A stretch of DNA of 64,000 nucleotides, from NCBI RefSeq assembly GCF_900115735.1, contig NZ_FOXO01000011.1, positions 1 to 64,000 of the forward strand. The letters are read 5' to 3'. The position numbers and the translations under genes are program-made. The notes beneath the pieces were generated by a model that saw only the letters and a program-made list of their open reading frames with translations, ran no database searches and was not told where the DNA came from. The stretch is from Butyrivibrio proteoclasticus (lineage in GTDB: Bacteria > Bacillota > Clostridia > Lachnospirales > Lachnospiraceae). This document shows, piece by piece, positions 57,492 through 64,000 of this stretch. Positions within the stretch are counted from its first letter, which is position 1. Every line of letters begins with the position of its first letter.

Positions 57492-57613
57492 GAAATCCGC
57501 ATATACTGCGGATTTCGTGAGAATATGAGTGAAGAGTCAACCAAGCCTCATCGACGAAGTCGATTTAAATTGGCTTGGTTGATGCATTCTTGAATTGTTG
57601 ATTCAAGAATGCA
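57492..57613 (-). repeat. Structured intergenic element, copy B
   Basis: Inverted relative to copy A. On the plus strand it contains the hairpin GAAATCCGCA/TGCGGATTTC (57492-57501 with 57507-57516), TCAACCAAGCC/GGCTTGGTTGA (57537-57547 with 57572-57582) and TGCATTCTTGAAT/ATTCAAGAATGCA (57583-57595 with 57601-57613). The second stem holds ATCGAC-GAA-GTCGAT, the reverse complement of the 17-nt tip of copy A (57550-57566). The reverse complement of TTCTCACGAAAT lies at 57512-57523. It sits between the HMA and pump genes. Confidence 0.7.
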
Positions 57614-57625
57614 TAAGAACATAAA

Positions 57626-57656
57626 GGAGTCATAGCAATATGGCTCCATTTTTTTT
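57626..57656 (+). terminator. Terminator before the metal pump gene
   Basis: GGAGTCATA (57626-57634) pairs with TATGGCTCC (57639-57647), one G-U pair, then a T tract. It lies 38 nt before the ATPase start, so pump transcription must read through or start later. Confidence 0.75.
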
Positions 57657-57693
57657 AATAAGAGTTTTTCTTTAGAAATGGCAGGTAGTGATT

Positions 57694-59580
57694 ATGACAA
57701 AAAAGCAAAAGAAGACAAGAAACAGAATACTGATAGTGCTTGCACTTTTTATTATATTGCTTATTGCTGATAAGACAGGACTTTTGGATAACATTCCTGA
57801 AATCATCATATTTTTTGTTTATCTGATTCCATATATAATCATCGGATATGATGTTATCAGAAAAGCCTTTATAAATATCAGTCATGGCCAGGTTTTTGAT
57901 GAGAATTTCCTTATGATGATAGCAACATTTGGTGCATTTGGAATCAGAGAGTATTCAGAAGCTTTGGCAGTTATGCTCTTTTACCAGGTAGGTGAGCTTT
58001 TCCAGAGTGTTGCTGTTGGAAAATCAAGACAGTCTATCTCAGATATGATGAGCATTGCACCTGACTATGCTGTGATCGTCAGGGAAGATGGACAGACTGA
58101 TGAAGTTGATCCGGAAGAAGTTAGTGTTGGAGATACACTACTTATAAAGGCAGGTGAAAAGATTCCTGTTGATGCTATTGTCCTTGAAGGTGAATCCTTT
58201 ATTGATACGGCTGCACTTACCGGCGAATCAGTTCCAAGGAAAGTTGTTAAGGGTGACGAGATCATAAGCGGCTGTGTTAACGGCGAGGGAGTACTTAAAG
58301 TTCAGGCAACAAAGGTTTACGAAGACTCAACAGTTGCCAAAATCTTAGAGCTTGTTGAGAACGCAAGTAATAAAAAGTCCAGAATGGAGAACTTTATTAC
58401 AAGGTTTGCACGTTACTATACACCTGTAGTTACGATAGGTGCAGTAATTCTTGCGATACTTCCTCCAATCCTTGGCCAGATGGCTTTTTCAGACAGCATA
58501 AGAAGAGCCTGTGTATTCCTTATTGTTTCATGTCCATGTGCTCTTGTTATTTCTGTTCCTCTTGGATTTTTTGGAGGAATTGGTGCAGCTTCTAAGATCG
58601 GCGTTCTTGTTAAGGGAAGCAATTTCCTTGAAGCTGCTTCACTTATTGACAGAGTCGTTTTTGATAAGACAGGAACTCTGACACTTGGAGAATTCAAGGT
58701 TGCAAGCGTTAATCCCTTTAACGGAGTAACAGAGGATGAGCTTTTAAAGATTGCCGCTATCGGAGAGAGCATTTCCAATCATCCAATCGCCAAGTCAATC
58801 ATTGCCGCATATAAAGAGAAATTCTCAGGTGCTACAGTTGACGCATCAAATGCCAATGCAAAAGAAATTGCGGGACATGGAATATCAGCTGTTTATGAGG
58901 GAAAAGAACTTCTTCTTGGAAATGCAGGGCTTTTAGAAGAAAACAATATCCCGTTTATGGCCCCCAATGAGTATGGAACTGTTGTATACGCATCTCTAGG
59001 AGGAGAGTTTATTGGTTCTATAGTAATATCTGATGTTATAAAGCCTGAGGCAAAAGAAGCGATACTGGCCATGAAGAAGGTCGGAGTTAAGAAGACGATA
59101 ATGCTGACCGGAGACAGAAAATATACCGCTGATTATGTTGCTGCACAGGTTGGAATTGATGAGATACATTCAGAGCTATTACCTGCTGACAAGGTCGACA
59201 GGGTTGAAAAAATGCTTGATGAAGCGGATAATAAAAGTAATTTAGCCTTCGTTGGAGATGGTATCAATGACGCTCCGGTTCTGATGAGAGCAGATGTAGG
59301 AATTGCAATGGGCTCTCTTGGAAGTGATGCGGCAATTGAAGCAGCTGATATTGTTATTATGGATGATGATATCCGCAAGATTTCATCAGTAATAAAAATT
59401 GCACGTAAGACCATCAGAATTGTAAAAGAAAACATTGTTTTTGCTTTGTTTGTTAAAGTATTGATACTTATCCTTGGAGCCCTTGGAATTGCTTCTATGT
59501 GGCTGGCTGTTTTTGGAGATGTAGGTGTTGCAGTACTTGCAATCCTCAACTCTATGAGGGCTATGAAAATAGATAAGTGA
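57694..59580 (+). CDS. P1B-type Zn/Cd/Pb-exporting ATPase
   Basis: A 628-residue pump. It has TALTGESVPRKV in the actuator domain, the metal path SCPCAL in helix 6, the phosphorylated D324 in VFDKTGTLTLG, SNHPIAKS in the nucleotide domain and VGDGINDAPVLMRADVG. The last helix ends GDVGVAVLAILNSMRAM, whose aspartate marks the P1B-2 (ZntA/CadA) group. It has no N-terminal HMA domain; the separate small gene upstream supplies one. It would export Zn, Cd or Pb. The start at 57694 follows AGGT; a GTG two codons earlier is possible. Operator and regulator upstream support metal induction. Confidence 0.95.
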   Translation: MTKKQKKTRNRILIVLALFIILLIADKTGLLDNIPEIIIFFVYLIPYIIIGYDVIRKAFINISHGQVFDENFLMMIATFGAFGIREYSEALAVMLFYQVGELFQSVAVGKSRQSISDMMSIAPDYAVIVREDGQTDEVDPEEVSVGDTLLIKAGEKIPVDAIVLEGESFIDTAALTGESVPRKVVKGDEIISGCVNGEGVLKVQATKVYEDSTVAKILELVENASNKKSRMENFITRFARYYTPVVTIGAVILAILPPILGQMAFSDSIRRACVFLIVSCPCALVISVPLGFFGGIGAASKIGVLVKGSNFLEAASLIDRVVFDKTGTLTLGEFKVASVNPFNGVTEDELLKIAAIGESISNHPIAKSIIAAYKEKFSGATVDASNANAKEIAGHGISAVYEGKELLLGNAGLLEENNIPFMAPNEYGTVVYASLGGEFIGSIVISDVIKPEAKEAILAMKKVGVKKTIMLTGDRKYTADYVAAQVGIDEIHSELLPADKVDRVEKMLDEADNKSNLAFVGDGINDAPVLMRADVGIAMGSLGSDAAIEAADIVIMDDDIRKISSVIKIARKTIRIVKENIVFALFVKVLILILGALGIASMWLAVFGDVGVAVLAILNSMRAMKIDK

Positions 59581-59593
59581 GGTAATTAAATAT

Positions 59594-61543
59594 ATGGCGA
59601 GAGCAGGACTTGACGTTGGAGAACTTCTAGTGAAGCTGATGACCAGGGAAACCGGGGAAATCAGTAAGGTTGATTACGCTCCTCAAAAACCGGAATTTAT
59701 TACTAATCCGGTTTTGGGTGAACAGTTCCTTGTAAGAAAAACACCAGAATCTCAAGGTTTGAGTTCTGCTTTTTTTACGGAACTTATAAGATTTTTATCT
59801 GAGAACAAAGAGTGCAATATGCATAAGCTCATGTTCGTAAGGCACGGCTTTGTTGTGGTAGAATGTGCCTTTGAGCCGTACGAGATGGATATCTGGCATG
59901 TTTCATATTCCATGTGCAAGAGTATTGTTGGAATGGCGATAGGTCTTTTGGTTGAAGATGGAAAGCTAAGTACTGACGATAAACTCAATGATATATTCAG
60001 CACAAGGATGGGACCTCTTGGATTCCTTAAAAAGAATGTAACTGTAGAAAATCTCCTTAATATGTCCAGCGGAGTTGAATTTAATGAGGCCGGTTCTATT
60101 AGTGGCAATGACTGGAGAAAAGAGTTTTTGAACTCTGGGTTTAAATTCGAGCCAGGAACTTCTTTTGAATACAATAGCATGAATACCTACATGCTGTCGG
60201 CTATCGTAACCGAGATTACAGGTAAATCTCTTTTTGAATTCTGTAAGGAAAGAATATTTGAACCAATGGGCATAAAGAGAGTGTATTGGGAAAGCTGTCC
60301 TCAAAGCATAACAAAAGGCGGCTGGGGACTTTTTATGCGTACTGAAGATATGGCAAAACTCGGAGTTATGTATCTTCAAAAGGGCAGGTGGAATGGACAG
60401 CAGATAATCCCTGAAAAGTGGGTTGAAAGGTCAACAGCCTGGCAGATTGAAACAGGCAAAGATGACAATGAGCACTATGGCTATCAACTTTGGATAAATG
60501 ATGACAGGCCAGGTTCTTATGCCTTTAATGGAATGCTTGGACAAAATGTGTTTGTATATCCTGATCTTGATATGGTTGTTGTGACCAATGCCGGAAACAG
60601 CGATGTTTTCCAGACAAGTCTCATGGCTGTCAGCATTAGAAATCATATGAAAGAACTTACGGAAGTTTATGATAAACCTCTGCCGGAAGACTTTGCGGCA
60701 TTATCAGAACTTAAGGCAATTTGCAAATCAGTCAGCGGAAGAACGGTAGATTTTCCGCAAATCTTAAATGGTGGTTACAAGAGAAAAAGTATCGCTATGA
60801 CCAAGGGCCGCCCTCAAAAAACTGAAGTTATGGTGAATTCAAAGAGGGGAGCATTTAAAAAATCTCTTTATTCATATAACAATGTCAGCGAAAATATTTT
60901 AATAGACAGATGGCTCTCAAAGCTTGATGGGAAAACATATGATCTTGATATTAAAGGTATTGGACTGTTTCCTTTGATGATGCAGATAGTTCACAACAAT
61001 TTTACTGATGGTATTCATAAGATTGGTTTCAGGAAGGGATACAACAATTCTTTTTATATTGAAGTTTATGAGGGTGAAACCATATTTAGCTTAAGGTGCG
61101 GATTTGGTGGTCGCAGATATAAAAGTGTAATTAATATGCATGGTGAGAAGTATATCGTATCTCTTTCTTCTGCATGTAAAAGAGATGAATATAACAGGCT
61201 GGTTCTTAGGAATGAGATCTATTTTCTTGAGGAAGCCTGCACCAGAGTTATGAATATTTACTTTGAAGATGATGCTGTGGACAGAGTAGATAGGAAAGGA
61301 ACCTTTATACATCCATCAGTTCCGGGCTCTATTGAGATAAGATTTCATGAGATTCCGGGCACGGATATGCTTATGACAACCCTTGATAATCTGGCTCCTG
61401 ATACACTTGGCGGAATGACAGGTATGATCTACAGCAGATTTTTAAAGGGCGGAATGAAGGGAATCCTCAACGAGGCAATAAAGACAACAATGCAGCCCGT
61501 TGTTAAGGGGACTTTGTGCAGCTTTTTACCTGATACCGAATAA
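59594..61543 (+). CDS. Serine beta-lactamase-like hydrolase with C-terminal extension
   Basis: A 649-residue protein. The first 360 residues form a class C beta-lactamase-like domain: VSYSMCKSIVGMAIGLLVED with the SxxK motif (SMCK), YNSMNTYMLSAIV (YxN motif) and KGGWGLFMRTEDMAKLGVMY. A further 250 residues form an extension, with beta-rich stretches and basic patches, that I do not recognise. No signal peptide or membrane helix is seen. Related proteins act as esterases or D-amino-acid peptidases; the substrate here is open. It follows the pump gene by 13 nt with its own GAGGTAA site and may be co-transcribed. Confidence 0.87.
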   Translation: MARAGLDVGELLVKLMTRETGEISKVDYAPQKPEFITNPVLGEQFLVRKTPESQGLSSAFFTELIRFLSENKECNMHKLMFVRHGFVVVECAFEPYEMDIWHVSYSMCKSIVGMAIGLLVEDGKLSTDDKLNDIFSTRMGPLGFLKKNVTVENLLNMSSGVEFNEAGSISGNDWRKEFLNSGFKFEPGTSFEYNSMNTYMLSAIVTEITGKSLFEFCKERIFEPMGIKRVYWESCPQSITKGGWGLFMRTEDMAKLGVMYLQKGRWNGQQIIPEKWVERSTAWQIETGKDDNEHYGYQLWINDDRPGSYAFNGMLGQNVFVYPDLDMVVVTNAGNSDVFQTSLMAVSIRNHMKELTEVYDKPLPEDFAALSELKAICKSVSGRTVDFPQILNGGYKRKSIAMTKGRPQKTEVMVNSKRGAFKKSLYSYNNVSENILIDRWLSKLDGKTYDLDIKGIGLFPLMMQIVHNNFTDGIHKIGFRKGYNNSFYIEVYEGETIFSLRCGFGGRRYKSVINMHGEKYIVSLSSACKRDEYNRLVLRNEIYFLEEACTRVMNIYFEDDAVDRVDRKGTFIHPSVPGSIEIRFHEIPGTDMLMTTLDNLAPDTLGGMTGMIYSRFLKGGMKGILNEAIKTTMQPVVKGTLCSFLPDTE

Positions 61544-61603
61544 AGGCTTAATATGCTATACTTTATCTGATGTTTGAAAAAGAAAGTAAGAGGTGACAAA
61601 ACT

Positions 61604-62422
61604 ATGAGTTATGAAAAATTATTAGCTTGCAAAGAAGCTGTTAGAAAGAAGACAGATTTTGTTCCGGATGTAGCACTTGTACTTGGCTCTGGACTTGGCG
61701 GATTTGCAGATAATATAAAGATTGAGACAGAGATTGAATATAAAGATATTCCGGGATTCCCTGTTTCTACAGTTCCTGGCCATGCAGGAAAGTTTATTTT
61801 TGGCTATCTTGGAGATGTTAAGATCGTATGCATGAAGGGACGTGTGCATTTTTATGAGGGATACGACGTTCATGATGTTGTTCTTCCCGCAAGACTTATG
61901 GGACTACTTGGAGCAAAAATACTATTCCTTACAAATGCTGCAGGAGGTCTTGGAGAAGGTTTTAATGCAGGTGATCTGATGCTTATTACAGACCATGTTT
62001 CTATGTTTGCTCCTAATCCGCTTATCGGACCTAATCTTGATGAGCTCGGAGCAAGATTCCCTGATATGTCTGAAGTTTACAAAAAGGACCTTCAGGATAT
62101 CATCAGAAATACAGCAAAAGAAAATGGCATAGAGCTTAAAGAGGGCGTATATTGTCAGCTTACAGGTCCTTCATATGAATCACCTGCAGAGATCAGACTT
62201 CTTCAGAAGCTTGGAGTATCGGCAGTTGGTATGAGTACTGTCAATGAAGCAATCGCAGCTAATCATATGGGACTTAAGGTGTGCGGAGTATCCTGCATAA
62301 GTAATCTGGCTGCAGGTCTTTCAGAGAATCCTCTTTCGCACAAGGAAGTTCAGGAAGCAGCTGACAAGGCAGCTCCTTTATTTACAAAATTAGTTACAGA
62401 ATCAATCAGGAAATTCAAGTAA
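61604..62422 (+). CDS. punA: Purine nucleoside phosphorylase
   Basis: A 272-residue trimeric-type (NP-II) phosphorylase. It has VALVLGSGLGGFADNI, TVPGHAGKFIFGYLG, MKGRVHFYEGY, FLTNAAGGLGEGFNAGDLML and TGPSYESPAEIRLLQKLGVS. It splits inosine and guanosine with phosphate into base and ribose-1-phosphate. The ATG at 61604 is chosen for AGAGGTGA upstream, although an in-frame ATG lies 30 nt earlier. It complements the uridine phosphorylase and importer at 22705-28901. The symbol follows family use in Firmicutes (also deoD2 or pnp). Confidence 0.93.
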   Translation: MSYEKLLACKEAVRKKTDFVPDVALVLGSGLGGFADNIKIETEIEYKDIPGFPVSTVPGHAGKFIFGYLGDVKIVCMKGRVHFYEGYDVHDVVLPARLMGLLGAKILFLTNAAGGLGEGFNAGDLMLITDHVSMFAPNPLIGPNLDELGARFPDMSEVYKKDLQDIIRNTAKENGIELKEGVYCQLTGPSYESPAEIRLLQKLGVSAVGMSTVNEAIAANHMGLKVCGVSCISNLAAGLSENPLSHKEVQEAADKAAPLFTKLVTESIRKFK

Positions 62423-62444
62423 TATAAAGGAAAAACTTACATCT

Positions 62445-64000
62445 ATGGAGAGCATAATTTTTTTATCTGTCCTTGTAGGCATATCTTTGATCGCTTATCT
62501 GCTAGGACTTAGAGACAGTAAAAGAGCTGAAAAAACTCTATTAACCAGATTAAAAAAGAACTTTGGAGAAGCACCAAAACGAAACTACAAACAAGATGAC
62601 CTTGATCATTTGCAGGGGTATTTTAAAAATCATAAATCAGATTATCAGATTGATGATACAACCTGGAATGACCTTAATATGGATGGTGTATTTGCCAGGA
62701 TGAATTACTGCCTTAGCGCTACAGGAGAGGAGTACCTTTATCATATGTTAAGGACACCCCTTCTTGATGATGATTTTGATTCTTTGGAAAAAAAGGTTTC
62801 TTTTTTACAGAAAAATGAAGATGCAAGGATCAGCCTTCAGCTTATTTTTTCTAAGATTGGCAGAAACATAAGGTATTCAATTTATGATTACATTGATTAT
62901 CTCAAAGATGCCGGTAAATTCAGCAATAGAGAGCATTATTTGATGCTTGTTATGATGGCGCTCTCTATATGTGTCTGTTTTTTCAATTTTTCTATTGGAT
63001 TTGTAGCTTTTGTTGTACTTGTAGTTATAAATCTACTTAGATATTTTGCCGTAAAGGGTGATATTGAGCCATATCTTGCTTCATACAGGTATATTCTAAG
63101 GGTCATCAGATCTGTTTCGTTTTTTGAAAAGGTGAATATTCCGGAACTTGAAGATGACATTTCAGCGCTCAAAAAAGCGGCTTCAGGATTAAAGGGCTTT
63201 TCAAAAGGCTCATATATTCTTATGTCTCAGAGCAGGATGAATTCAGGCGGCAACCCGGCCGAGCTTATTCTTGATTATATCAGGATCGCTACACATATTG
63301 ATCTTATTAAGTTCAATCAGATGTACAAAGAGATAAACCTTCACAGAGATGATCTTGATACGATCCTTACTATTACAGGCAGGATCGAGGCATACATATC
63401 AATTGCCTGCTTTAGGGAGTCATTTAATGGTAGTTTTTGCATTCCTGCATTTGAAGGTGATCTCTTTGATGCAAAAGAGCTGATCCATCCGCTCATTCAA
63501 AATGCTGTAGCCAATGATATAACCACCAAGGAAGGAATACTTATTACGGGATCAAATGCTTCCGGTAAGTCCACATTCCTTAAAACCTGCGCTATAAACA
63601 CTGTTTTGGCGCAGTCCATACATACAGTTCTTGGAAAAGAGTATAAGGCTCCTCTTTTTGAAGTTTATTCATCTATGGCGCTTAATGACAACATTTTTGA
63701 GGGCGACAGCTACTATATTGTAGAGATAAAATCGATCAAGAGAATTCTTGATGCTGCAGCAAAGTCCGGTAATAGAGTGCTTTGCTTTGTAGATGAGGTA
63801 CTCAGGGGAACTAATACAATTGAAAGAATTGCAGCGTCAACTGAGATTCTGAAAACTTTTGTAAAAAGAAATGTGACCTGCTTTGCAGCTACTCATGATA
63901 TAGAGCTTACATCTTTATTGAAGGACAGCCTTGGCATTTATCATTTTGAGGGCAATGTAACTGACAATGATGTCCATTTTGATTACAAGATGAAATCAGG
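62445..64000 (+). CDS. Membrane-linked MutS-family ATPase, cut by window edge
   Basis: An open frame from ATG 62445 that runs off the right edge after 518 codons. It begins with a membrane helix (IIFLSVLVGISLIAYLLGLR). A second hydrophobic pair lies at about residues 170-205 (FFNFSIGFVAFVVLVVINLL). The MutS ATPase core follows with Walker A GSNASGKSTFLKTCAI, Walker B CFVDEVLRGTNTIERIAAS and ATHDIELT. The mismatch-binding and connector domains of MutS are missing. Such small membrane MutS homologues occur in Clostridia with unknown function. AAAGGA lies about 13 nt before the ATG. It follows the phosphorylase by 22 nt. Confidence 0.85.
   Translation, partial: MESIIFLSVLVGISLIAYLLGLRDSKRAEKTLLTRLKKNFGEAPKRNYKQDDLDHLQGYFKNHKSDYQIDDTTWNDLNMDGVFARMNYCLSATGEEYLYHMLRTPLLDDDFDSLEKKVSFLQKNEDARISLQLIFSKIGRNIRYSIYDYIDYLKDAGKFSNREHYLMLVMMALSICVCFFNFSIGFVAFVVLVVINLLRYFAVKGDIEPYLASYRYILRVIRSVSFFEKVNIPELEDDISALKKAASGLKGFSKGSYILMSQSRMNSGGNPAELILDYIRIATHIDLIKFNQMYKEINLHRDDLDTILTITGRIEAYISIACFRESFNGSFCIPAFEGDLFDAKELIHPLIQNAVANDITTKEGILITGSNASGKSTFLKTCAINTVLAQSIHTVLGKEYKAPLFEVYSSMALNDNIFEGDSYYIVEIKSIKRILDAAAKSGNRVLCFVDEVLRGTNTIERIAASTEILKTFVKRNVTCFAATHDIELTSLLKDSLGIYHFEGNVTDNDVHFDYKMKS

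Overview
The window looks like chromosome from a low-GC, anaerobic Firmicute of the Lachnospiraceae, probably near Butyrivibrio or Pseudobutyrivibrio. This is an inference from A/T-rich codon use, strong purine-rich ribosome binding sites, sigma-A promoters, a THF riboswitch on folT, a T-box on tyrS, the acetate kinase/TmcAL pairing and an intracellular GH27 alpha-galactosidase. No search was run. No rRNA gene, tRNA gene, CRISPR array or prophage was seen. One insertion-sequence transposase runs off the left edge and a MutS-like gene runs off the right edge.

Layout. 1-5107: transposase fragment, short MerR regulator, two CheW-type proteins, a large protein of unknown function with a cyclic-nucleotide-binding-like start, and tmcAL. 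5151-5296: a structured non-coding element. 5461-14743: ackA, an AraC regulator, rpmF, plsX, acpP, rnc, smc, ftsY. 14763-18809: ilvA, a YitT-type membrane protein, a GH25 lysozyme and a second AraC regulator, with nearly abutting reading frames. 18888-22629: ylxM, ffh, rpsP, khpA, trmD, rimM. 22705-28901: a nucleoside uptake and salvage operon (uridine phosphorylase, BMP lipoprotein, ABC ATPase, two permeases, cytidine deaminase). 29070-34837: rplS, two signal peptidases around rbgA, rnhB, FliK-like and FlhB-like proteins, yraN. 34841-38398 (minus): a polytopic membrane protein and a divergent RNase J. 38489-42598: pgeF and a two-component system. 42682-52052: PRPP synthetase (minus), DUF512 radical-SAM protein, der, plsY, gpsA, riboswitch-controlled folT, a PHP phosphoesterase and a FIST-GGDEF protein (minus). 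52126-56666: T-box, tyrS, GH27, an unknown protein and a lipoprotein. 56748-59580: a heavy-metal cassette (ArsR-type regulator, HMA protein, P1B ATPase). 59594-64000: serine hydrolase, purine nucleoside phosphorylase, membrane MutS homologue.

How the genes fit together. The backbone is the Firmicute superoperon for lipid synthesis, chromosome condensation, the signal recognition particle and ribosome assembly. In this genome it is interrupted by accessory blocks. The nucleoside operon plus the distant purine nucleoside phosphorylase form a salvage route feeding ribose phosphate and bases back into metabolism.

The most interesting new signal is a pair of non-coding elements (5151-5296 and, inverted, 57492-57613). 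They share a 17-nt hairpin tip and a 12-nt linker, while their stems differ in sequence but keep perfect pairing, including one compensatory G-C to C-G exchange. Other points worth a second look are candidate leaderless starts, a promoter whose -35 lies in a terminator stem, a GH27 enzyme with an inserted domain, and the large unknown protein at 1672-3786.
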